The translations under genes and the position numbers were made by a program. From positions 496,001 through 560,000 of the forward strand of contig JACGCM010001664.1 in the NCBI GenBank assembly GCA_014058105.1: 64,000 nt of DNA, in the 5' to 3' direction. Of this stretch, positions 9,561 through 20,780 are shown in pieces. The stretch's first letter is position 1. The number at the start of each line of letters is the position of its first letter. Source of the DNA: Kingdonia uniflora (Eukaryota; Streptophyta; Magnoliopsida; Ranunculales; Circaeasteraceae). The notes below the pieces were generated by a model that worked only from the letters and a program-made list of their open reading frames with translations, ran no database searches and was not told where the DNA came from.

Positions 9561-11284
9561 CCGATAACCGTGCGGCAAGCCATTTCCTTACACAGAAGAA
9601 GTTGACCTCGATGCAGGCCCGTTGGCAAGAGTTTCTAGCTGAGTTTGATTTAGATCTCGAGCACAAGCCAGGGAGGATGAACAATGTGCCGGATGCATTA
9701 AGCCGTAAGGCTGAACTTGCGGCCACCTCTACAGCTGCCGAACAGTCTCACTCTTATGTTACCAGTGCCCTCCATGATAGGATCCGCGAAGGGTTAGCGG
9801 CGGATCCTCAGACCCAGGCCATGATTAACTTGGTGAAACAGGGGAAGACAAGACGGTTCTGGGTGGAAGATGGTCTTTTATACACGAAGGGACAACGACT
9901 TTATGTTCCTCGGTTCGCAGGATTAAGGCGGGAGCTAATCAAGGAGTGCCATGATACTCTTTGGGCAGGCCATCCGGGCTGGCGGAGAACACTATCCTTG
10001 CTACACAGGGGGTACTATTGGCCAAATGATCAGAATGAAGTGATGGATTATACGCGGACTTGTCACATTTGCCAGCAAGACAAAGTTGATCGGGATTTGC
10101 CACTTGGATTGCTGGAACCACTTCCCGTGCCGACTAAACCTTGGGAAAGCGTCTCTATGGACTTTATCTCTGGGTTACCCAAGACGAAAGGGTATGGTTC
10201 CATACTCGTGATCATCGACTGGTTCTCTAAGTATGCAACATTCATTCCGACTCCAATTATTTGTACGGCAGAGAAAACCGCGCGTCTTTTTGTGAAGCAT
10301 GTTGTAAAGTATTGGGGCGTGCCAAAGGACATTGTCAGTGATAGAGATCCGAGATTTACTGGGAAGTTTTGGAGGGAAGTATTTAGATTACTGGGATCCA
10401 CTCTCAACTTCTCAACCAGTAACCATCCACAGTCAGATGGTCAGACAGAACGCTTCAATGCAATGTTAGAAGAGTACCTCCGACACTTTGTCAGGGTGAA
10501 CAAGAAGGACTGGGCCGAACTTTTGGATGTAGCACAGTTTTGCTTTAATCTGCAGAAGAGTTCCTCCACCAACAAGAGTCCTTCCGAGATACTGTTAGGA
10601 CAGCAGCCCCTCACGCCGCACACGGTGACCGCCGATTACAAGGGAAGTGTTCCGAGAGCCTACCAGTTTGCAAAAGAATGGCAGAGAAATACAGATATTG
10701 CCCGGGCCTCTCTAGAGAAAGCGTCAGCCAGAATGAAGAAGTGGGCCGACCAGAAGAGACGACCAGATTCTTTTCAAGTTGGGGACCTTGTGCTAATCAA
10801 GAGATCCCACCTCAAGCAGCGAGGTGACAGAATACACCAAGGGCTAGTATCCAAGTACATTGGTCCGATGCCAATCATTGGTAAAGTTGGGAAGGTTTCC
10901 TACAAGCTTCAATTACCTTCCCACCTTCGCTTCATCCATCCAGTGTTTCATGCCAGTACTCTAAAGCCTTACCACCAAGATGCAGAAGATCCCAGCAGAA
11001 CTACCGTCAGGCCTCACGTTCCGCTCAAGCCAGTAAGCTCTAGCGAAGTTCCAGAGAGCGTTCTTGATCACAGAGTCACCCATGTTGATCCGGACACCAA
11101 AGATGAAGTTTATGAGTACCTAGTGAAGTGGAAGGATCTGCCAGATACTGAAGCCAGCTGGGAGCACCAAGATTCTCATCCCCTCCTGGTCCGACTAAGG
11201 AAGACTGAGTCCAAGCAAGAGAGGAAAGAGAACAGACAGAGGTGGAAGCAGAAGAAAAAGTCGACGAGGGCGTCTCCAAATTGA
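9561..11284 (+). CDS. Chromovirus RNase H end, integrase and chromodomain
   Basis: The open frame begins in the RNase H tail (TDNRAASHFL). It runs through the integrase zinc domain (H-D-T-L-W-A-G-H ... C-H-I-C-Q-Q) and the catalytic core, with D in SMDFISGLP, D in SDRDPRF and E in HPQSDGQTERFN. A GPY/F-type module (KYIGPMPIIGKV) follows, then a C-terminal chromodomain near 11.06-11.2 kb (EYLVKWKDLPDTEASWE). Chromodomains of this group steer integration into marked chromatin. The stop TGA at 11282-11284 is followed directly by the purine tract. No damage is visible in this segment. Confidence 0.9.
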
Positions 11285-11286
11285 GT

Positions 11287-11295
11287 GGGAGAGAG
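11287..11295 (+). other. Polypurine tract
   Basis: GGGAGAGAG abuts the 3' LTR; it primes plus-strand DNA synthesis. Confidence 0.9.
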
Positions 11296-11712
11296 TGTGA
11301 CGCCCAGACTTTGTATATAGGTTCCTTAGGTTGTAAAAGAGCATTGTACAAATTTTCATTTATTTTTGTAAAGGTTAGCTTAGGAAAATGGGGGAGTACG
11401 CTTCGTCTCCACTTTTGATGTTTCCTTTTAGAACTTAGCTGTTTTACATTTTCATATATATGTAGAGGACTAGTCTTCTACACCCAAGAAGGAATTTAAG
11501 CTTGTAATAGTGCTTTGTAATAGTTGTTGATATTTGAATGAAATGATGCCTTCAAAGACCCTTTGTTCAGTGTTTGTGATGCGTTGAGATTATGCAATGC
11601 GTTGAGATTATGTGATGCTAAATAATTGATAAAGAAGAGTAATTAGGCTTACTTGGGACAGGTGTCTCGAGTGCCGCACGTGCCAAGCTTGATTTTAAGT
11701 TGGTCCGTGTCA
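11296..11712 (+). repeat. 3' LTR of chromovirus
   Basis: Same length as the 5' LTR, with four substitutions. It is followed by ATTT, the second copy of the target duplication. Confidence 0.95.
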
Positions 11713-12879
11713 ATTTATTACAAAGTATGTCTCGGTCACAATTGCATTGATTCTTGATGTACCATTCTATTCCATCAGGGTCCGACTATTATTTGATTGC
11801 TTGTTTATGCTCACATCATTCCGACTTGGTCTTCATATATTATAACTTCACGACCTCAGCACTCCATATAAATGACCATTTTCTGACCTCGTTTTTAAAA
11901 ACAGTGCTTTTAGAAACTAACTAATGTACACATCCAGTCAAACCTGTTAGCTTGCCTGCCCACCAGTCGTTTTGCAAAGCTATTCCTAAGCTCTAAGATC
12001 TGCTCCCAAGCTGAATACTGATGTTGCCAAAATCCCTTAAACTCGGGATTTCTGAGACCTGTAGTCACCCCCATTGAGCAGTCTTCTCACAATCACAACT
12101 TCTCAGTGACCCAAATCTGACAGGAGCATTGTTGCTTTGCAAGGAGGTGAGGGGTCCACAAAGACAACCCCAGTAAAAGCATTTCCATTCAGAACCACCG
12201 CCACAGTGGTAATGGCTTGAATGTACTCACAAGCCATTCAGGATGCAAGGAGTGTAAAAATCGTAATGTCAATTATGTGATTTTTCTTCTGAGAGTCTAA
12301 AGCAACACTTGTTGTAAATGGCGGCGGGCTCGCCAAGGAAAAGGCGAAGTGGAGTCAATATAATTTGTAATGAATATTCAGAAAGATTGCATCCCATAGG
12401 CAAAGGGAAAAAAGGCATTATGGCTAATCGACATCACATTGAATCCGATATAATTGAATCATCAATCTTACTACTAGATGTTAGAACCCGCCTCTCTCTC
12501 TCAGGATTATGCAGGAAGAGGTCCACATCATATAGCCACTAAGCTTTCCTTAAGAAGGTCATGAAGGTCATTTATTGGAACTAAAGCCACTGAGTTATGT
12601 AACATGGACACAACATACTTTCAAAAATATGTGTCGAAGAAGGCAAGTATCCAATACCAACACTCGGGGAAGGCTTTGAGCATGTAGAGCTAGAGACTTG
12701 GGCGTCATTCATGTGTTCAAGGTAGATGAAGAGGCGTCACAGATTGCTCATGTTCAGTTGCAGTTGCAGATGATATTATCATCTTTGTTACCAAAATCAG
12801 GTTGAGATCAGACATCTTCAACTTGTGTTATTGAGCTTTAAGTTAGCCTCCTGATTACGTGCAAACTTGACAAAGAGAA
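11713..12879. other. Gene-free stretch
   Basis: No confident gene. Around 11.95-12.25 kb the minus strand has a short readable frame without an assignable domain. A 74-residue plus-strand frame at 12318-12542 has no family character. Confidence 0.4.
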
Positions 12880-14245
12880 AAGTTATGGGAGTTGGTAATA
12901 GTAACTACATTGTGCATTTGGATCTTTCTTTGAATTGTGGCATAGGAACTCTACCTACGACTTATCTTGGTATGTCTCTATGGACATCTACTTGTTGTGT
13001 TGAGATTTGGGATTCGGTTATTCAACGGTTGGGTAAGAAGTAGGTTTTGTAGAAAAGAAAGAAACTGTCAAAAAGGGGGTCGCCTTACACTTGTCAAGAG
13101 TACACTGTCAATCTTACCGGTTTACTATCTTTCCAAATTCATCTACCATCGTCTATAGCATCTAAGTTGGAGATGTTAACAGCTTCCTTTGGGATGACAC
13201 TAAAGGAGCTTGAAAACTTCACTTACTGAGATGGGAAGCAATTTATATAATAAATTTTTTTGGTAGATTGGGCTAAAAAAATTCACTAAGATGAACACGG
13301 CGTTGCTTGTAAAGTGATTATGGATATTTTGTAATGATAGGGTGGCTAATAGGACAAGGTGATTAAAGTTAAGTTTAAGATCAGGGAAACTGCTTGGCTC
13401 CCAAACAAGCCTACAACTTCAAATGGCGTAGGGTTATGAAAGTCGATTTTCAATATGTGGGACAAGTTTAAGGAAGATATTGATATTATCATTTAAAATA
13501 TGAAAAAAGTTAACTTTTGGTGCGATTCGAGACAATTGGTTTTAGTAAATCCATCGCTTTATAATGCATGTGATCTAAGGATTGAGAATTTGAATGAGTT
13601 TTATGAATTGAAGGACATGGCGAGTTGAAATTTTTATTTTCAGAGAGAACTATTTAAGAGGGAGGTAGAGGATATTGGTCCTATGATTCTAAAAAGTCAC
13701 ATCGATTATGATTCGGATAGGTTAAAATAAGTGGAAATTGAAGTAGGTTGAGAATGGGAAATCATGGTGAAATTGAAGTGGGTATTGAATGAGAGACTTC
13801 CCAAGACAATTGGTTTAGAAGAAAGACATCACATCCAAAGTAGCTTTCGTTTATTGCAAGTAGCTTGGGGACGAGCATAGACTAAAGAACAATTAAGACG
13901 AAGAAGTATGAATGTAGACCCTTTCTGCCCCATTATTGCGGACGAGTTCATTAATAATATACTTTTACATTGCCCAATCACGATTTAGGTGTAAATCCGT
14001 TTCCTTAATCTTTTCGGCATCTCTAGGGTTTTTGAACGGAGCTTTATATCATCTTTAAAAGTGTGGTGGCTTAAGCCATTTAGAAAAAATACTGGGAAAA
14101 TTCTTTAGGATCGTACGTTATAGTATGGGTGTTGTGGGGGGAACGGAATATGCACTTTAAAGAGAAGGTTAAGATCGTGGAAGAGATCATCTTTGACATA
14201 TACACGACTATCTTGTATTGGTTTTCATCAACTATTGTCATGAAA
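12880..14245 (+). pseudogene. LINE 3' half: RT thumb, zinc-finger RVT region and tail
   Basis: The order of degenerate blocks is typical of the region after the RT core in plant L1 elements. YLGMSLW and W-D-S-V-I-Q-R-L come first, then GGRLTLVKSTLSILPVYYLS (near 13.08-13.14 kb, frame-shifted from the preceding block). NTALLVKWLW follows near 13.3 kb, then a His/Cys block containing LLHCP near 13.95 kb, and GERNMHF near 14.15 kb (the usual W-K-E-R-N motif). Stops and shifts separate the blocks, so it is inactive. The catalytic FADD part is not in the window, so it is 5' truncated. Confidence 0.7.
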
Positions 14246-14479
14246 GGGGTCACATTATCTTGTGACGCGATGGAAAGTTATAGTTACCACGGACCCGGTG
14301 TGAGGTCGAGCGCCTTGTATTTTTTTCCTTTCCATCTTAGAAGTTTCTTTCTCTTTATTAATAGGGAAAGGATTTAGAGACACTCAAGTCTCACTCAACC
14401 ACAACCACTCATCTAATAGAGATGAGTGGCTCTCAAATTTTGGTGATTTCCTATAAGGGAAATGAGGTGTAAAAATACC

Positions 14480-14752
14480 AGGTCCTACCTACCTCACTCT
14501 CTCTAGCTGGCAGACATTTCCATCTCTCTATTCAAATCATCCGTCACTCACATTTAATGATGTCTCTCCCACTCTCCCTCTCTCTCCAAACAAACCAAAC
14601 AAACATTTCCCTCTAAACATCTCTCTCACTCATTCTGTCTCTCTCACTCTCGCAAACATCTCTCTCACTCTCGCGAACAGTTCCACTCACTCACTCTGTC
14701 TTTCTCACTCTCGCAAACATTTTAAGTTTTTATCTCTCTCCCCACTCTCCCT

Positions 14753-14822
<70 letters not shown>
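14480..14822 (+). repeat. CT-rich tract ending in a compound (CA)n(CT)n microsatellite
   Basis: A pyrimidine-rich stretch with many CTCTC blocks ends in about 17 CA repeats followed directly by about 16 CT repeats (roughly 14755-14822). It sits about 0.8 kb upstream of the plant-mobile-domain reading frame. Plant core promoters and 5' UTRs are often CT-rich, so this could be that gene's old promoter or leader; this is inference from position and composition. Confidence 0.85.
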
Positions 14823-14828
<6 letters not shown>

Positions 14829-15595
14829 CGTCATTAGAAACTGTTATTTTCTTTGGTAGGATTTTTGTTATTCTATTTGGCGGTTTAGAGAAATAATTGA
14901 ATTCAAAGACATTGTCCATTCCTTTTAGAGCAGAGCTTGGGAATTGATAGTGAAGGTTGTTGTCTACTTCAAGGTAAATTCTATTATCATTCGAAATTGT
15001 TGTCTATTTCTTTGTCTCCCCCTTTGTGTAATGCAATTTGGTATTGAAACTGCTTAATATTGTCGAATTCGTTAATATTTAACCTAAATAACTCAAATTA
15101 CACTAAAAAATTGAGTTATTAACATATAGGATTGTCGAATTCGTAAATATTTGACCTAAATAACTGAAATTACATTGAAAAATTGTCAATTTCGATAATA
15201 TTGAAGTGAAATTGAGTAATTAACATTTAGGATTGCCGAATTTGACAATTTAGCAGTGTAATTGTTGTTATAGTTACATAATATTGTCGAATTCGACTAT
15301 TATGGAATTCCCCTAGTTCATCTCCATTTTTTATTATCCTTGTTTATAAGTCTCAGACTCAACAGATACTAGCTTGATCAAACGATCAAAGGTCGAGGTC
15401 TCTATATCAAGGATAGTAAATTGTCGAATTCGACAATAGTTATATTTAACTTGTAGTTATTAAAATGGAGTATTGTCGAATTCGACAATTTATCAATTGC
15501 AATTGGACTTATGTTTACATAATATTGTCGAACTCGACAATTAACAAGTACAATTATACTGATCCTTTGAGTAATAAATTGTATACAGATACACA

Positions 15596-17385
15596 ATGAA
15601 TGAGATAGTGTCTCTAACCGCTTCCAATAGAAGAAAAAGAGAGTTGGCTAGAGGAGAAGATCTAGTTACATATAAGAAAAAGAGAAAGACTATTGACGCA
15701 AGCACAGTCGTTCCTCCAAACATTGTTGACACTGCCAATAAGGGTGTTGGTGAACCACTACCTCCAACTAAGTCTGCCCAAGCTTCTTTGGGAGCTCAAG
15801 CTGAGTCTACGCAAGCTGTGAATATTCCCCAAGGTTCAAAATTTGAGACTGAGTCTGCCAAAACTGCTTTGGGAGCTCAACCACCGCTCCCAAATGTTTC
15901 CCCTAATTCTGATGTGAATATTCCTATTGTTGGGGGGTATTCTGAAGGCGAGGGGGCTACAAACAACGATGACGTAGGCCCTAATGATAAAAGCCTACTG
16001 AGGAGCTTCAGGTTCCATAGAGCGAGCCGATCGTGCAAGGCAGGTATATTGCTTAATGGAATCCCTTGTTTAATTATGTTTTGTTATTCCTATTATTGAT
16101 AGTTATATTTTGTTGACATAATCACTATTATTGTTCAGGAGAAGCTTCCCATTCGTGTTCACCATCACCAGTCTTCGTGGGACCTTACAAAAGAGCCATA
16201 AGTGGTCCAAGATTTTGTAAAGTTGAAGGGTTTGGATAGGATTGGGGACATATCCTATAATTATTATAACTCAGTGACATTGAGGAAACTAAAAGAACAT
16301 TATGCATACAAGTTGGAGAAGGTTCTCAGTGACAGTACCGCTGCAGCTGCCAAGAAGAAGAAGGGGTGAACAACGAGGTCTGTTGCTCGTGTTTATATGC
16401 TGTATGCCCTTTGGTCCTTTCAATTTCCCACGAAAAAGGGAACAGATGTCAGCGCACGCTACCTTTACCTGTTTGCCAAGGACAAGGTGGCAAAGAATTT
16501 ATCATGGGGATCAGCAGTTCTGGCCCACATGTATTACAATCTGGGTGCAGCATCTCGAGATGATAGGAGGCAATTTGCATGTTGTACCACGATTCTCGAG
16601 GTGATTCCGAACTTATTTATGTAACTGATTTTTACATATGGCTTCAACCTCTACTAATTTTTTTTTGTTTATCTATATACATGTAGTCGAGGATATTTGT
16701 ACATTTCCCAAAGCTTGCTGGAATCCCCAAGGAGATGGACTCTAACGCATACGAGCACTGTACTTGTTGGAAATGGGATGTATCTGCTACAGATAGATAC
16801 AGTGGTACAACTTTGCACAAGTTTAGGGAGGCATTGGACAACTACAAACTGGAAGATGTAAGTTCATTACCCTGCTGCATTGTATCATATTGTACTTGGA
16901 GTTAGTAGATTACACTGCTTCCATATTCACAACTAAAGAAAATTAAATAATTATCGAATTTGACAATATTGACTACGTACATCTACTATTGTACAGATAA
17001 TATTGTCGATTTTGACAATTATTCAATTTTCTTTAGTTGTGCATATGGAAATTTGTCGAAATGAACATGGTAAATTGTCGAAATCGACAATACTCTATCT
17101 CAATAACTACCAGTCCACTATAATATTGCCGAATTCGAGAATGCTGTTAAATCCTTCTCAGGCCTAATAAAAAAATTATTCAACTTAATGGTGCATAATA
17201 CATTTGATTCATTTTTCATGTAGGTTGTATATGACCCATACAGAGATAAAAGGGATTCCGCACATGCATTCAAGGAGGTCACCTATTTCTATAGTGTATT
17301 AGCAAGTCCAGATCATGTTCAACCCTACTACCCAAATAGGGTTGTGCGGCAATTCAATTGGGAACAAGGCATCCCCACAAAATGA
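15596..17385 (+). pseudogene. Plant mobile domain (PMD, MAIN-like) gene, N-terminal part, intron-containing
   Basis: Exon 1 (15596 to about 16043) encodes a basic, Ser/Pro/Ala-rich leader with KRKR-like nuclear signals and ends in LLRSFRFHRA, the usual start of PMD. After an intron (GT at 16044, AG at 16138) comes a block with W-D-L and KLKGL. PMD core blocks follow: VARVYMLYALW and LSWGSAVLAHMYYNL (16.38-16.6 kb); the wool-like FPKLAGIP and LHKFREALDNYKLEDV (16687-16858); then VVYDPYR and PNRVVRQFNWEQGIP (17224-17385). PMD is a nuclear domain shared by Arabidopsis MAIN/MAIL proteins and MULE or gypsy-type transposons. Stops at 16199, after AAAKKKKG, and at 17385, plus absence of the RWRxxTxTFH segment, mark it as damaged. 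Introns, rather than one long ORF, suggest a former host-type gene. Confidence 0.7.
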
Positions 17386-17839
17386 CTGTTGACAAAGGTT
17401 TCCAACCTATGAAATGAAAAAGAGCCAAGGAAATTTAACCCTAAGTATGAGTGGGTTGATTGCGTCTCTGGCTAAAAGTGGAAGGAGTTAGTTTTGGAGA
17501 AGGCTAATAGGGGGCAGAGGGTACTTGGAGTGGTTTGCCTCTGTCTCGTGGACTACGATCTATCCCATTACTATTAACTTGACTGCATATGATGATGTTG
17601 GAATTCATCAAAAGAAGGAAGCCAGTGTCAATGAGCATGGTGACACCCCCGTACACCAATCTGAAGATGTTGTTGAACAATATGGTGCATCGGTTAGTAC
17701 ATATTACAACTATTTTTATCTCACTTCCCTTATATTATAATTAGTTCAAACTTTCTAGTCTCTAATATTCTGTTCACTTGAATTACCACTTCTGTAGTAT
17801 CATGAGCATGCTAGTCTATCTCCAAATGCCCATGGTACC

Positions 17840-20361
17840 ATGTAAACAAGGGGTGGATCTGGCAGTTTCGATCAACAAATCATAGCACTAAATGACCAGC
17901 TTCAGAAGCTCAAGAAAGATAAAGAGAAGTTTGAAGCCAATACAAGCCTAAGAGAGGCCTCAAAGAGAAGGTCAGTTATACCTATCTTAAGTTGTGCATA
18001 ATGTTAGTTTTTATGTATAGTTATTAGTATAAGTAATTGTTGAGTTTGACAATTATTACAGTGTATGTGAAGTTGGAAACATATAAATTGTCGAATTCGG
18101 CAATTTTCTCAGTGATTTATGAAATTATCTATATGTATTATAGTCGAACTTGACAATTACATAGTATTATTGTCAAGATCGACAAAAACATAGAAAGTAA
18201 TCTAAATGTTTCATGTCAATTTAACCTCAGAAAAGTTAATGTGATCTGCTGAAAGAAACTATTGAACAAATAAAGGAGGATATTGAACTAAAGCGTGTAG
18301 TTGACAAACAATGTGCATTAGAGTTTGCAGATCTGCCAAGACAGTTAGATGCGAAGGTAAGATCTTAGGCAGATGTCATTATTGCATCTATTGTTTGTTT
18401 TTGTCAAAATCCTAATTTTCCTTACCAAATTTATATTTTTAGATATTGGAGTGCAAAAATTTAGAGGAAAAAAATACAAGTTTGGAGGCAGAGCTAAGCA
18501 AAAATCTAGCCTCGAAGACTGTAATCAAAGCTTATTTGTTGAGTTGAATAAAAAGATAATGAGTTTAATAAAAAGGTAATGGTGTTGATTTTAATAACCC
18601 TTAATTACTTATAGTCTTTTATTAATCATTCTTGCATTTGGCATGATTATTTTGTCCCTAATGTGTACAGTGTAAAAAGAGAGTCACTAAAAGTGGTCAA
18701 TACACTTTTGATGAAGCAGATAGACTTGCAACTTCCTTCAGCTATACTTGTGAGTTTGCCAAAATTTATAATTAGTTTGTGGTTAAATTATTTGTAAGTC
18801 TGATAACATTGTTTTTGTGCTCATGTTTTGAACAGCTTGCTGTGCTACAATCACATCAGCCTGTGCCAGACACAACCCTAGCAAAAAAGTATGAGGACTT
18901 GTTGGATGCACATGAGGACGTTAAAAAGAAGTTGATTGCGAAAGAAAATTTTGTAAGTCATTCGAAATGAATAAAATTAATTGTAGTTAGTGAATTGGAG
19001 TTTGTGTTTGATGATAGTGAATTTAAGTTTAATTTTGTGTACAATTTTTTTAGCTAGTAAATTGGAGTTTATGTTTGATAATAGTGAATTTCAGTTTATT
19101 TTGTGCACAAATTTTTTAGTTAGTGGATTGGAGTTTGTGTTTGATTATCCAAAATCAGATGTAGTATTCATTTTGGATTTCATGCTCAATATCGTTTAAC
19201 CCCTGCTCAAAATCAAATGTAGTACCCAAAATCATATTTAAATGAACTGGAGTTATATAGCTTTTAATAACCCCAACAAATAATAGAAGTTAGTTAATAC
19301 TGAAGAAAGGATAAAGTCTTTAGAAGCAAATAACAATGAATGGGTATGTCCTATTCCTAACTCTTGTACCTATTTGAGATTGTTCTATGTAATACATGGT
19401 TTGAAGTGATAATTGTTGAATTCGACAATATGGCTCCAAAATCATGTTACTTAAATCGAATATTATCGAATTCAACAATTAAGAAGTGTATTTGGAGTTG
19501 TGCATGAAAAATATTGCCGAACTCGACAATATAGGTAATGTACATGTACCAAATGTCTTTATCCTAATGTTGGAGTTTTTTTTAGCATAACAAACTAGTT
19601 AATTCTGAAGAGAGGAAAAAGACTTTGGAAGTAGATAACAGTGAATGGGTATGACATATTCATAATTCTTGTACCTATTTGAGATTACTTTGTTTAATGC
19701 ATGGTTTGAAGTCATAGTTGTCGAATTCGACAATTACGAACTGCATATTGTCAAATTCAACAATATTAGTAATATATATGTACACTTGCACAATATATAA
19801 TTGTCGAGTTCGGCAATTATGGCACTGTAATTGGAATTATGCATATATAATATTGTCGAAATCGACAATATTGCTCTAATATTACTATATGTTATAATAT
19901 TAGTTCTTGTATTTTTGTTGCAGGAGGTTTGGCATCAAACATTGAAGAAGGCACTCGCAAGTGAATGGATGGGAGACATGGGGGACCCAACCTTTGAAGA
20001 ACTTTTTGAGCAGAACGAAAGATTCTTCACAATAACACAGCAAGGACCCAAGGGAGATTGTCAAAAAGACTTGGTTTCCACAACAGTAACCCTTGAAAAT
20101 GTTGTCATTGATATGAGGGAGAAAATGGTTAAGAAGAATAAGATACAAGAACTTTTATTCCAACTGTGGACGAAGTATCTTGTAGATGTTCGTGGCGCCG
20201 AAATCAGTGATAATAATTCTGGTTTTAGGGTTACCGCCGCGATTCAGCACAAGAGCCAACATAGATTCCTAGATGTAATGAAATCATTGAAGACCTTTCT
20301 CTGTAAGGACCCCGCATTCTGGAAGAGTATCTTCAGCCAAATGGTTATTTGCAATGTATAA
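17840..20361 (+). pseudogene. Coiled-coil C-terminal exons continuing the PMD gene
   Basis: Short exon-like blocks separated by palindrome-bearing introns encode charged heptad-rich peptides: QIIALNDQLQKLKKDKEKF (about 17.88 kb), ETIEQIKEDIELKR (18.26 kb), CKNLEEKNTSLEAELSK (18.45 kb), KKYEDLLDAHEDVKKKL (18.88 kb) and NSEERKKTLEVDNSEW (19.6 kb, with a diverged duplicate near 19.3 kb). The final exon runs from 19924 (AG|gaggtttgg) to the stop at 20361. It encodes about 145 residues with WHQTLKKAL, ELFEQNERFF and FQLWTKYLVDVRG. I do not recognise the terminal domain. Blocks end or begin at plausible GT/AG sites. The link to the PMD exons rests on same strand, spacing and shared intron repeats. 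Confidence 0.5.
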
Positions 20362-20780
20362 TATTGTCGATTTTGACAATTTGCAATGTATAATATTATC
20401 GATTTTGACAATTTTGGTATTGTATTTCGAATTATGCATTTGTAATATTGTGGAACCCGACAATATTACAAAGTGTAATTATAGTTATGGGTATATAATA
20501 TTGTCGAAATAGACAATTTAGTAAAATTATAGATAATCTATTACATAACCTGACAATTTAATACAGTATTTTCGACAATCTACAAATTCATAGAGCGCAT
20601 AAAGCAATACAATCCCTAAACTGCAAATAATTTATTGCTATTGTCTCGGTAAAATACGACATTTCTATTGTCCTAAATTCCAATTACAAAGCAAATATAA
20701 TGTTGAATCAACACACTAATCTCTCAATAATAATCAAATACATATTTATTAGTTAATGCATGTGAACTCATTATGTTTTC

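Larger units (their letters stand above)
6096..11712 (+). mobile_element. Young Ty3/gypsy chromovirus (complete element)
   Basis: The 5,617-bp element has two 417-bp LTRs (TGTGAC...GTGTCA) differing at four sites (0.96%). It also has an initiator-Met primer-binding site, gag-protease-RT-RNase H-integrase-chromodomain in that order, and a purine tract before the 3' LTR. ATTT flanks both ends (6092-6095 and 11713-11716), giving a 4-bp target duplication; a fifth base does not match. Low LTR divergence implies insertion well under one million years ago at usual plant rates. Three single-base contractions break pol, so the copy as written is non-autonomous. Confidence 0.95.
15060..20590. repeat. 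Interspersed 18-bp palindrome family (ATTGTCGAATTCGACAAT), about 28 copies
   Basis: Perfect copies lie at 15420-15437 and 15472-15489. Near-perfect or degenerate copies lie near 15060, 15133, 15184, 15234, 15285, 15524, 16953, 17001, 17073, 17124, 18035, 18089, 18138, 18171, 19409, 19465, 19512, 19717, 19747, 19801, 19851, 20364, 20393, 20449, 20502 and 20570. Most variation is in the central six bases. Neighbouring copies are often 48-57 bp apart, joined by a related spacer with the pattern GTAATTG...TTATGCATATAATA. All lie in introns or flanks of the plant-mobile-domain gene and not in its exons. Confidence 0.9.
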
